Assembly: GCA_903907175.1 (NCBI GenBank)
Contig: CAIVNB010000083.1
Coordinates: 1 to 14,185 of the forward strand
Length of the DNA stretch: 14,185 bases
Origin: an uncultured bacterium
Lineage (GTDB): Bacteria > Patescibacteriota > Minisyncoccia > Phycocordibacterales > UBA9973
Direction: 5' to 3'
This document shows positions 7,086 to 13,863 of the stretch, in pieces; position 1 is the first letter of the stretch; each line of letters opens with the position of its first letter. Made by a program: the position numbers and the translations under genes. The notes beneath the pieces are model-generated. The model saw only the letters and a list, made by a program, of their open reading frames with translations, was not told the origin of the DNA and did no database searches.

Positions 7086-7646
7086 ATGACATTAATTTGG
7101 ATAATTTTAGGGGTTATAGTAGTGATAGTTTTATGGGTTGTTTTTGCTTTTAATGGTTTTGTTTCTCTAAGAAATAGAGCCAAAGAAGCTTGGGCTGATA
7201 TTGAAGTTCAGCTAAAGCGTCGTTACGATCTTATTCCAAATCTTGTAAACACAGTGAAGGGTTATGCGTCTCACGAATCAAGTGCATTTGAAAATGTTAC
7301 AAAGGCACGAAGCATGGCAATGGGAGCACAAGGTCCAACCGGAGAGCATGCACAAGCAGAAAATATGTTAACTGGTGCTTTAAAGTCAGTTTTCGCTATT
7401 GCAGAGGCATATCCTGAACTTAAGGCAAATCAGAACTTCTTAGCATTGCAAAACGAACTTTCAGATACAGAAAATAAAATTCAAGCAGCTCGTAGGTTTT
7501 ATAATGGTAATGTTCGTGATTTGAACATCAAGGCAGAAAGTTTCCCTTCAAATGTTATTGCCGGTATGTTTAATTTCACCAAAATGGAATTCTTTGATCT
7601 TGCTGATAATGATGCTGCGCAGAATCCAGTAGAAGTAAAATTCTAA
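7086..7646 (+). CDS. lemA: LemA family membrane protein
   Basis: This 186-residue protein has an N-terminal membrane helix (about 3-22) followed by the LemA helical domain: VSLRNRAKEAWADIEVQLKR (26-45), RYDLIPNLVNTVKGYASHE (46-64), the conserved AYPELKANQNF block, and ARRFYNGNVRDLN near the C-terminus, with FPSNVIAGMF after it. LemA proteins are membrane-anchored four-helix proteins of unclear biochemical function, widely found beside the HtpX protease and DUF2207-type proteins, as here. The twin-hairpin element lies immediately upstream and an orphan gene begins 12 bases after the stop. No Shine-Dalgarno site is present. Confidence 0.95.
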   Translation: MTLIWIILGVIVVIVLWVVFAFNGFVSLRNRAKEAWADIEVQLKRRYDLIPNLVNTVKGYASHESSAFENVTKARSMAMGAQGPTGEHAQAENMLTGALKSVFAIAEAYPELKANQNFLALQNELSDTENKIQAARRFYNGNVRDLNIKAESFPSNVIAGMFNFTKMEFFDLADNDAAQNPVEVKF

Positions 7647-7658
7647 ATAGATAATTTT

Positions 7659-8072
7659 ATGGAAAGATTTAAAATACAAAATAATTCTAAAGTAGAAGAG
7701 AATTCTGATAAATATTCTGATTTATTAAAAAAAGTTAGGGAAATTCACGGGAATTTTGTTCTTGACTCTAATGATATGGAGACTGTTTTTAATGAAAAAT
7801 ATAAGGATAGTGGGGTAGTTCAATTACTAGATGCAGAAGGACAGGCGTTGATGGATATGAATGGAAAAAGAGTTGAACCAATAGAATTTGAAAAGATTGA
7901 TAGTCACAATAAGCAAGCTCATATAAGAGGATTACTTTACAAATTTACATTAAATCCAGTAAGCCTTGCTGATAATTTAGCAAAAGAAACAGCCTTACTT
8001 AGAGTATTAAAGACAAATGGAATCGATTTAGAAAAGATGATAGATGAATGTAAAAAACAAAATCAAGAGTAA
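7659..8072 (+). CDS. Hypothetical soluble protein in the lemA-htpX cluster
   Basis: This is a 137-residue hydrophilic protein with no signal sequence or membrane segment. The N-terminal third is charged and probably disordered then helical, the middle contains VVQLLDAEGQALMDMNGKRVEP, and the C-terminal part is helical (LADNLAKETALLRVLKTNGIDLEKM). I do not recognise a family. It is spaced 12 bases after lemA and 7 bases before the Gmad2-domain gene, so it belongs to the same transcription unit. As a cytoplasmic protein among membrane proteins, it might be an adaptor or regulator, but nothing in the sequence shows that. Confidence 0.75.
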   Translation: MERFKIQNNSKVEENSDKYSDLLKKVREIHGNFVLDSNDMETVFNEKYKDSGVVQLLDAEGQALMDMNGKRVEPIEFEKIDSHNKQAHIRGLLYKFTLNPVSLADNLAKETALLRVLKTNGIDLEKMIDECKKQNQE

Positions 8073-8079
8073 ATAAGTT

Positions 8080-8601
8080 ATGCAAGATAAATTTTTTGGT
8101 TTAAAATTGAATAGTATTTTATTGCTTGTCCTTATTATTTTAATGGTAGTTGCTATAAAAATAATGCTCCGAAATGAGAAGGAATATTTTGGTATTTTTC
8201 AAAAATCAGCTCAAGTAGAAAAACCAATCGTAGATACAAGAATGTTGCCTATTCCTAAAGAAAATATTTTAGGGAATAAAGAGGATTTAATTTCTTTTTC
8301 TATTTGGCCTAACACCAAAGTGCATGGAGGGATTGTCTCTTTTAGGGGGATAATAAAAGGTGGATATTTTAACGAGGGAAGTTTAGGAATAAGAATTCTA
8401 AACCCTAAAAAAGAAGTTTTAAAATCAAGCTATGGAGTAACAAAATCAGACTGGATGACCGGGGATCCGCTTCCTTTTGAGGGCAACATTGATTTCACTG
8501 GCATTCCCAAAGGTTCTGTGTATTTTGAAATTAAAAATGATAATCCGTCTGATCTTAGGCAATATAATAAAAGTATTTTAATTCCAATAATTATTGAATA
8601 A
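8080..8601 (+). CDS. Membrane-anchored protein with Gmad2-like immunoglobulin domain
   Basis: This 173-residue protein has an N-terminal membrane anchor (about 11-29), a linker, and a C-terminal beta-rich domain (about 71-173). That domain carries the pattern of the Gmad2 family (immunoglobulin-like domain first named in spore germination proteins): a hydrophobic first strand, VSFRGIIKGGYFNEGSL (86-102), SDWMTG (123-128) followed by PFEGNIDF (132-139), then YFEIKNDNPSDLRQYNKS (148-165) and a final IPI strand. Such domains are frequent extracytoplasmic modules in Patescibacteria without spores. The role is unknown; it probably sits on the outer face of the membrane and may bind another envelope component. 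The next gene starts one base after this stop. Confidence 0.8.
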   Translation: MQDKFFGLKLNSILLLVLIILMVVAIKIMLRNEKEYFGIFQKSAQVEKPIVDTRMLPIPKENILGNKEDLISFSIWPNTKVHGGIVSFRGIIKGGYFNEGSLGIRILNPKKEVLKSSYGVTKSDWMTGDPLPFEGNIDFTGIPKGSVYFEIKNDNPSDLRQYNKSILIPIIIE

Positions 8602-8602
8602 A

Positions 8603-10324
8603 ATGGATACTTATATAAGTAGATTAAAAAATATTACAAAATTGTTTTTTGTTTTAGGTATTTTTTTTGTTTTTTTATTTTCAACAACTTCAGTTTTTGC
8701 AGAAGAAAAAATAGATAATTTTGATGTACAAATAAAAGTAAATCAAGATGCATCGATTTTGGTTACTGAAACTATTAAATATGATTTTGGAGGAATGGAA
8801 AGACATGGAATATATAGAGATATTCCAGTGAAATATAATACAAACCTTGGAAATAAATCGATTAAGTTAGAAATACAAAGTGTAGTAAGAGATGGCAATA
8901 GTGAAAAATATACTACTAACCTTAGCGGCTCAAATGAAAATATTAAAATTGGTGATGGTTATATTACTATAAACGGCGAGCATACATATTCGATAGTTTA
9001 TAAAATAATTGGAGCTATTGGATATTTTGATAATTATGATGAACTATATTGGAATATTACAGGAAATGGCTGGATAGTTTCTATAGAAAATACAAGTGCG
9101 AGCGTCGAATTACCACAAAATACTAAAGTGATACAGTCTAGTTGTTATTTGGGTGTTTTGGGTTCGCAAGAAAAATGTGAAACAAGCATAGTGGGGAATG
9201 TAGTCAACGCAAGTTCCACGAGAATTCTGAACTCAGGCGAGGGTATGACTTTAGCAGTTGGTTTTCCAAAAGGGGCAGTCTATCAACCAACTAAACTAGA
9301 AAATATTATTTCTACTATTCAAGATAATATTATTCTTTTATTACCGATACTTGTTTTTATTATTATGTTTTTAGTTTGGCGAAAATATGGCAAGGATCCA
9401 AAGGGACTTTCAACTATTATTGCAGAGTATGAACCACCGGAGAATATGAAACCAACCCTGACTGGATCTTTAGTAGATGGGAAGGTAGATGGTAGAGATA
9501 TTACTGCCGGTCTGATTTACTTAGCAGAACAAGGCTTTATTAAAATAACCAGATTGGAAAAACAATGGATTTTAGGCAGTACTGATTATTCGCTCGAATT
9601 GTTGAAGACAGACACAGTCGGTCTTGAAAGTACCGAAAAAGCGATATTAAATTTATTTTTTGATAATAATTTATCCGTAGGAAAAACAAAGAATTTTTCC
9701 GAGTTCAAGAGAGATAGGATTTTTGCCATGCAAGTTAAAAATATGATGAAAGACGTATATCAAGATATGACCGACAAGGGTTTTTATGTGAAAAATCCAC
9801 TGAAAGCAAAGACTTATTATGTTGTAATTATTCCGATTTTATTATTTGGGGCAGTTAGATTATTTGGCGGTGTTTTGGGAGGACTGGGAGTTCTTTCCAT
9901 AATAATTTCAGGATTAATAATTTTTATCTTTGGGATGATGATGGGGAAGAAAACAAAACTTGGGGCAGAAACAAAAGATCATATTCTTGGTTTTAAAGAA
10001 TTTCTTTCAGTTACTGAAAAAGACAGATTAGATTTTCACAATGCACCAGAAAAAAAGCCTGAACAATTTATGCAATTTTTACCATATGCCATAGCATTAG
10101 GAGTAGAGAAAAAATGGGCCCAACAATTTGCAGGAATTTATATTCCGGCGCCGGGTTGGTATCACAGTAATTTGGCAGGATCATTTATTGCGATGGATTT
10201 TGTATCACATATGTCTGGTTTTTCTCAAGCTTTTTCAAATAATGCAATGGCGGGTGGAACAGGTTCCGGCGGTGGAGGGTTTTCCGGCGGCGGTGGTGGT
10301 GGAGGTGGTGGCGGAAGCTGGTAA
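8603..10324 (+). CDS. DUF2207 family membrane protein
   Basis: This protein has 573 residues from the ATG at 8603; an upstream in-frame TTG at 8594 overlaps the previous gene and is not preferred. A signal peptide (about 11-33) ends in SVFA with probable cleavage before Glu34. The exported domain begins IDNFDVQIKVNQDASILVTE and contains ERHGIYRDIPVKYN (66-79), the DUF2207 hallmark. One membrane helix (about 243-259) is followed by WRKYGKDPKG, the boundary typical of the family. A cytoplasmic part (about 270-400), two further membrane helices (about 404-448), and a C-terminal domain (LGFKEFLSVTEKDRL) lead to a glycine tail ending SW. The glycine-rich SGGG...SW tail also occurs in TPM-domain/YgcG proteins. 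The function is unknown; the family is often found with LemA. Confidence 0.9.
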   Translation: MDTYISRLKNITKLFFVLGIFFVFLFSTTSVFAEEKIDNFDVQIKVNQDASILVTETIKYDFGGMERHGIYRDIPVKYNTNLGNKSIKLEIQSVVRDGNSEKYTTNLSGSNENIKIGDGYITINGEHTYSIVYKIIGAIGYFDNYDELYWNITGNGWIVSIENTSASVELPQNTKVIQSSCYLGVLGSQEKCETSIVGNVVNASSTRILNSGEGMTLAVGFPKGAVYQPTKLENIISTIQDNIILLLPILVFIIMFLVWRKYGKDPKGLSTIIAEYEPPENMKPTLTGSLVDGKVDGRDITAGLIYLAEQGFIKITRLEKQWILGSTDYSLELLKTDTVGLESTEKAILNLFFDNNLSVGKTKNFSEFKRDRIFAMQVKNMMKDVYQDMTDKGFYVKNPLKAKTYYVVIIPILLFGAVRLFGGVLGGLGVLSIIISGLIIFIFGMMMGKKTKLGAETKDHILGFKEFLSVTEKDRLDFHNAPEKKPEQFMQFLPYAIALGVEKKWAQQFAGIYIPAPGWYHSNLAGSFIAMDFVSHMSGFSQAFSNNAMAGGTGSGGGGFSGGGGGGGGGGSW

Positions 10325-10353
10325 ATTCTTAATTTTTAGTATAGATTAAATAT

Positions 10354-11241
10354 ATGGCAACACTTTATACACAACAATCAAAAAATGTTTCTAAGACTTG
10401 GCTTTTAATGAGTGTATTTTTTATTATTATTATTGGTATTGGATTTTTCTTTTCACAATATTATAAAAGTCCCAGTATTTTATATTTTTTCGTCATTTTT
10501 TCTGTAGTAATGAATATTACTAGTTATTGGTATTCCGATAAAATAGCTTTAAAATTGAATCACGCAAAAGAGATAAAAGAAGAGGACAACAGGGAACTTT
10601 GGCATACAGTTGAAAATCTAGCAATTACTGCAGGGTTACCAATGCCAAAACTTTGTATTATCGACGATCCATCTCCAAATGCATTTGCAACAGGAAGGGA
10701 TAAAAATCACGCTGTTGTTGCTGTGACAACCGGGCTTCTTCAGATTTTAGATAAAACCGAACTTGAGGGAGTGATTGCTCATGAACTTTCTCACATAGGG
10801 AATAGAGATATTCTACTTTCGACAGTTGTAGTGGTACTTGTTGGTTTTATTTCGATAATTACTGATATGTTTTTGCGTTCTACTTTTTTTGGCATAGGAC
10901 GAAGTAGAGATGACAATAACAATAATGGAATAATGATGATTATTGGCATTGTGCTTTCAATTTTGGCACCAATCATTGCAATGCTTATTCAACTCGCCAT
11001 TTCTCGCAAACGTGAATTTCTAGCTGATGCTTCAGGAGCACTTCTTACTCGTTATCCAGAAGGACTTGCTTCGGCGCTGGAGAAGATTTCTAAAAGTTCT
11101 CAGTCAATGTTGCATGCAAATAAAGCTACCGCTCATATGTTTATTGCGAACCCTTTTGGTGGAGCAGGTAAAAAAGTTTCAAATTTATTTTTAACTCACC
11201 CCCCAGTTGAAGAGAGAGTAAGAGCACTACTCAATAAATAG
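10354..11241 (+). CDS. htpX: HtpX-type M48 membrane zinc metalloprotease
   Basis: HtpX is an inner-membrane endopeptidase that degrades misfolded membrane proteins alongside FtsH. The 295-residue protein has two N-terminal membrane helices (about 16-33 and 41-58), the conserved LPMPKLCIIDDPSPNAFATGR region (95-115), and the zinc site HELSH (His143, Glu144, His147) with the third ligand in SRKREFLADASGA (Glu221). Two more membrane segments lie at about 154-173 and 192-213. The C-terminus FLTHPPVEERVRAL is the standard HtpX ending. It is the last gene of the lemA cluster and is followed by a GC-rich terminator hairpin. All catalytic residues are present. Confidence 0.96.
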   Translation: MATLYTQQSKNVSKTWLLMSVFFIIIIGIGFFFSQYYKSPSILYFFVIFSVVMNITSYWYSDKIALKLNHAKEIKEEDNRELWHTVENLAITAGLPMPKLCIIDDPSPNAFATGRDKNHAVVAVTTGLLQILDKTELEGVIAHELSHIGNRDILLSTVVVVLVGFISIITDMFLRSTFFGIGRSRDDNNNNGIMMIIGIVLSILAPIIAMLIQLAISRKREFLADASGALLTRYPEGLASALEKISKSSQSMLHANKATAHMFIANPFGGAGKKVSNLFLTHPPVEERVRALLNK

Positions 11242-11275
11242 ATTTTTTATATAAAGATAGGATTTTAATTTTTTC

Positions 11276-11307
11276 CCTGCCTGCCGGACGGCAGGCAGGT
11301 TTATTTT
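11276..11307 (+). terminator. Rho-independent terminator / palindromic repeat after htpX
   Basis: An 11-bp perfect inverted repeat (11276-11286 with 11289-11299, arm CCTGCCTGCCG) is followed by TTTATTTT. Preceding Ts on the other strand would make it bidirectional. Its arms share CCTGCC/GGCAGG words with the palindrome inside pheT, so it may be a recruited copy of a dispersed repeat family. Confidence 0.8.
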
Positions 11308-11327
11308 GCTGTACCAGTAGACTAATT

Positions 11328-11355
11328 TTGAATTAAATTAGTGTTGGGGTATACT
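11328..11355 (+). promoter_or_regulatory. Putative promoter for gatCA
   Basis: TTGAAT (11328-11333), a 16-base spacer, then TATACT (11350-11355). The gatC ATG at 11362 falls 6 bases after the -10, so the predicted transcript would be leaderless or nearly so. Confidence 0.5.
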
Positions 11356-11361
11356 TTTATT

Positions 11362-11634
11362 ATGGAAATCAAGGATGTAGAAAAATTGGCTGAGTTGGCA
11401 AAAATAGAGCTTTCCCTAGACGAAAAGAAAAATTTACTTTCCGACATGGAAGGTATTTTGAGTTATGTAAAGCAAATTCAGGAGGTGAATATTGAAGAAA
11501 TAAAACCAGAATACGAGCACAGAAATATCTGGCGCGAGGACAAAATTGAAGAGAGAGACTTTTCGGGAGATTTAATAAAAGAGCAATTTCCAGAATCACA
11601 GGATGGATTTGTGAAGGTAAAAAAGATAATGTAA
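11362..11634 (+). CDS. gatC: Asp-tRNA(Asn)/Glu-tRNA(Gln) amidotransferase subunit C
   Basis: GatC is the small belt subunit that stabilises GatA and GatB in the amidotransferase that makes Gln-tRNA and/or Asn-tRNA. The 90-residue protein matches the family in length and pattern: VEKLAELAKIELSLDEKK near the N-terminus, then LSDMEGILSYVKQIQEVNIEEIKP and a C-terminal ESQDGFVKVKKIM. The ATG at 11362 is used; a GTG at 11341 lies inside the promoter region. gatA follows after 4 bases. gatB is not in the window and must be elsewhere. Confidence 0.93.
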   Translation: MEIKDVEKLAELAKIELSLDEKKNLLSDMEGILSYVKQIQEVNIEEIKPEYEHRNIWREDKIEERDFSGDLIKEQFPESQDGFVKVKKIM

Positions 11635-11638
11635 AAAC

Positions 11639-13045
11639 GTGATTGATTTAAAAAATTTAACAATTGAAAAAGCGAGCGAGGCAATGAAAAATGGAGAATA
11701 CACATCCGTTGACTTGGCTCGTGCTTATTTGAAAAATATTGAAGAAAAAAACAAAGAACTGAATGCTTACTTAGAAGTTTTTAGTGATGCATTGGACCAA
11801 GCAAAAAAAGCAGATGAGATGATAAAAAATGGAAAGCAAACAAAAATGACAGGAATTCCAATCGCCATAAAAGATAATATTTTAATAAAAGGCAAGAAAT
11901 GTGGGGCTGCTTCGAAAATATTAGAGAATTATACTGCAAGTTATGATGCATTTGTTATTAAAAAGTTGAAAGAAGAAGGAGCGGTATTTATAGGAAGAAC
12001 AAATATGGATGAATTTGCTATGGGTTCTTCTACTCAGACGAGTGCTTACGGAGTGACTCGTAATCCTCATGACACAGAAAGGGTCCCCGGAGGGTCTTCT
12101 GGTGGATCTGCGGTTGCTGTAGCATCTCTTATGGCTCTTGTTGCTCTTGGCACGGAGACATGTGGGTCAGTTAGGCAACCAGCATCATTTTGTGGCTTAG
12201 TTGGGCTAAAACCAACTTACGGGATGGTTTCAAGAAGTGGGACCATTGCTATGGGAAATTCACTTGATCAAATAGCTCCATTTGGAAAAACAGTAAGAGA
12301 TGCAGAAATTTTATTTGATGCAATAAAAGGGGAAGATGAGATGGACGCAACTTCTATTGAGTCTGTCTTAATTCCGTCCCGAGAGGGTAAAATAATAGGA
12401 ATTCCTTGGCATTTATTTGAGGAAGGGGTAGATAAGGAGGTGATGGATAATTTTAAAGAATCAGTAGAAAAATTAAAAAATGCTGGATATAAAATTGTTG
12501 ATATAAAATTGCCTTATTCCCAATACTCTTTAGCGGTTTATTATATTATTATGCCAGCTGAAGTTTCTACAAATTTATCTAGATTTGATGGTGTTAGGTA
12601 TGGACCAAGAAAAGATGGAGAGAGCGTAAATGATGAATATAAAAAAACAAGATCAGCTGGTTTTGGGGCAGAAGCAAGGCGCAGAATTATGATTGGAACT
12701 TATGTTCTTTCGCACGGGTATTATGATGCTTATTACAAACGCGCTTGGAGGGTACGTCATGCAATTGAACGGGAATTTGAAAATATCTTTAAAGAAGTTG
12801 ATTTTGTTTTAACTCCTACTACTCCAACGCCAGCATTTAAATTAGGAGAAAAAATGAATGATCCTGTTGCTATGTATTTATGTGATATTTTTTCTGCTCC
12901 AGCAAACATCGCCGGGATTACGGCTATTGCATTACCTTCTGGCATGACGGGGAAAAAGCTGCCATTATCAATACAGTTCATGGCTAATCATTTTCACGAA
13001 AAAGACCTTTTTGATATAGGTAAAAAGTTTGAAGAAATAAGATAA
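11639..13045 (+). CDS. gatA: Asp-tRNA(Asn)/Glu-tRNA(Gln) amidotransferase subunit A
   Basis: This is the amidase subunit that releases ammonia from glutamine for transfer by GatB. The 468-residue protein starts at GTG 11639, 4 bases after gatC. The amidase-signature triad is present and aligns with known GatA: Lys78 (PIAIKDN), cis-Ser153 (PGGSSGGS) and nucleophile Ser177 (GTETCGSVRQPASFCG). Downstream, GLVGLKPTYGMVSRSG, SRFDGVRYG and RRIMIGTYVLSHGYYDAYY are strongly GatA-like. One oddity is Cys175 where most amidases have Gly (TGGS). With gatC it forms a two-gene unit. The product indicates indirect Gln-tRNA or Asn-tRNA synthesis in this organism. Confidence 0.96.
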   Translation: MIDLKNLTIEKASEAMKNGEYTSVDLARAYLKNIEEKNKELNAYLEVFSDALDQAKKADEMIKNGKQTKMTGIPIAIKDNILIKGKKCGAASKILENYTASYDAFVIKKLKEEGAVFIGRTNMDEFAMGSSTQTSAYGVTRNPHDTERVPGGSSGGSAVAVASLMALVALGTETCGSVRQPASFCGLVGLKPTYGMVSRSGTIAMGNSLDQIAPFGKTVRDAEILFDAIKGEDEMDATSIESVLIPSREGKIIGIPWHLFEEGVDKEVMDNFKESVEKLKNAGYKIVDIKLPYSQYSLAVYYIIMPAEVSTNLSRFDGVRYGPRKDGESVNDEYKKTRSAGFGAEARRRIMIGTYVLSHGYYDAYYKRAWRVRHAIEREFENIFKEVDFVLTPTTPTPAFKLGEKMNDPVAMYLCDIFSAPANIAGITAIALPSGMTGKKLPLSIQFMANHFHEKDLFDIGKKFEEIR

Positions 13046-13057
13046 GTGTACTATTAT
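13029..13057 (+). promoter_or_regulatory. Putative promoter for the HEPN-like membrane protein gene
   Basis: TTGAAG (13029-13034), a 17-base spacer, then TATTAT (13052-13057), overlapping the end of gatA. The start codon at 13072 is preceded by GGAGA (13063-13067), the only clear Shine-Dalgarno-like site among the genes of this window. Confidence 0.45.
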
Positions 13058-13071
13058 TAAATGGAGAACCT

Positions 13072-13689
13072 ATGAATCCAAATTCAATACCTCAACCAAC
13101 TTATGTTAATCTAGATTATGTCTTTTATAAGATTTACGAATTTTTCTCTACCCTTTTTAATCCTTCTTATCATATTCCTTATTTAGGAACTGGTTTTTTA
13201 ATTACTCTCACTGTTTTATCAATATTTTTTATTTTTATAATTACATATTCTTTTGTAAGATTACTTGAAATTAGAAAAAGAGAACACGAATATTTACATC
13301 ATGAGATAGAAGAATTTGCTCACAAACACAAAGAGCAGGAAAAGAAAAGTTGGGAAAGAGGAGGAGGTGTTTCTTCTAACGCAAGGTGGAATGTTGTTTT
13401 GCAGTATCTTTTTTCTGAAAATCCTGGTGACTGGAAGCTTGCAATTATTGAAGCTGATTCAATGCTCGAAGGATTAATGAATCAACTTGGTTTCAAGGGA
13501 GATAACTTGGGTGAAAAATTAAAAGGAGCTGATAGAGATAATTTTCGTAGTTTAAGCACAGCCTGGGAGGTTCATCTTGTGAGAAATAGAATAGCTCATG
13601 AAGGACAACAATTTGAACTTTCTCAGCATGAGGCAAAAAGGATAATTGCCTTATATGAACAAATCTTTAGAGAATTTGGTTATATTTAA
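13072..13689 (+). CDS. Membrane-anchored protein with HEPN-like RNxxxH motif, function unknown
   Basis: This 205-residue protein has an extracellular or short N-terminal segment, one membrane helix (about 42-65), a charged His/Glu/Lys-rich linker or coiled coil (66-95), then a cytoplasmic helical domain. The domain contains WKLAIIEADSMLEGLMNQLG (121-140), GDNLGEKLK, a WEVHLVRNRIAHEGQQFELS block (165-184), and ends in AKRIIALYEQIFREFGYI. The Arg171-Asn172-(x3)-His176 arrangement resembles the RNxxxH motif of HEPN-fold proteins, many of which are RNases, but I infer this from the motif and helical pattern alone. It has its own promoter and a GGAGA ribosome-binding site. Similar proteins seem common in Patescibacteria, from memory, so it is more likely a housekeeping protein than a toxin. 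Confidence 0.75.
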   Translation: MNPNSIPQPTYVNLDYVFYKIYEFFSTLFNPSYHIPYLGTGFLITLTVLSIFFIFIITYSFVRLLEIRKREHEYLHHEIEEFAHKHKEQEKKSWERGGGVSSNARWNVVLQYLFSENPGDWKLAIIEADSMLEGLMNQLGFKGDNLGEKLKGADRDNFRSLSTAWEVHLVRNRIAHEGQQFELSQHEAKRIIALYEQIFREFGYI

Positions 13690-13718
13690 TTTACTTTTTT
13701 AATGATTTAAGGTAGAAT
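13690..13718 (+). promoter_or_regulatory. Putative promoter for the tRNA region
   Basis: TTTACT (13690-13695), a 17-base spacer, then TAGAAT (13713-13718). It would start transcripts near 13725, at the base of the following hairpin, which makes the arrangement ambiguous. Confidence 0.35.
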
Positions 13719-13723
13719 AAAAA

Positions 13724-13748
13724 AATGCCTATAGGGGCATTATTTTAT
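13724..13748 (+). terminator. Probable bidirectional terminator hairpin
   Basis: AATGCC (13724-13729) pairs with GGCATT (13736-13741) across a 6-nt loop. An A-run precedes it and ATTTTATT follows. It most likely ends the transcript of the membrane protein gene at 13072-13689. Confidence 0.6.
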
Positions 13749-13845
13749 TGAGTAAAAGATAGCGGGGTAGAGAGGGTAGGTATCTCCGAAAGGACTAATA
13801 GTGCGAATAACCTGGTTATGAGCCTAAGCACCTAATCTCTATTTT
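13742..13845 (+). pseudogene. Degenerate tandem copy of the initiator tRNA 5' half (tRNA-derived structured element)
   Basis: Positions 13742-13793 resemble 13841-13893, the leader and 5' half of the initiator tRNA: an AT leader with AGTAAAA, then an identical AGCGGGGTAGAGA and nearly identical D-arm (AGGTATCTC). After that the similarity is lost, and there is no T arm or acceptor 3' strand, so it cannot fold as a tRNA. It has its own fold instead: TAGAGA (13768-13773) pairs with TCTCTA (13836-13841), TAGGT (13777-13781) with ACCTA (13830-13834), and a TCC-GAAA-GGA hairpin lies inside. It also holds GGTTATGAGCCT (13814-13825), the reverse complement of the initiator anticodon arm. It could be a decayed duplicate or a functional small RNA. 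Confidence 0.6.
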
Positions 13846-13863
13846 GTTAAGTAAAAAATATAT

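Noticed and set aside
8594..8602. TTG start for the DUF2207 gene
   Set aside because: It overlaps the end of the Gmad2 gene, and an ATG follows three codons later with a normal signal peptide.
10128..10349. Second-frame ORF in the glycine-tail region
   Set aside because: It is a shadow of the DUF2207 gene: its sequence comes from the glycine-rich tract read in another frame.
11341..11361. GTG start for GatC
   Set aside because: It falls in the predicted -35/-10 region, and the 90-residue form from 11362 matches family length.
13761..13845. A second functional tRNA, possibly with an intron
   Set aside because: No T arm or matching acceptor 3' strand exists before the next tRNA begins, and the anticodon region does not form a 5-bp stem.
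13761..13845. SRP RNA or T-box leader
   Set aside because: The CCGAAAGG hairpin lacks the surrounding SRP helix 8 sequence, and no T-box sequence or downstream regulated gene is present.
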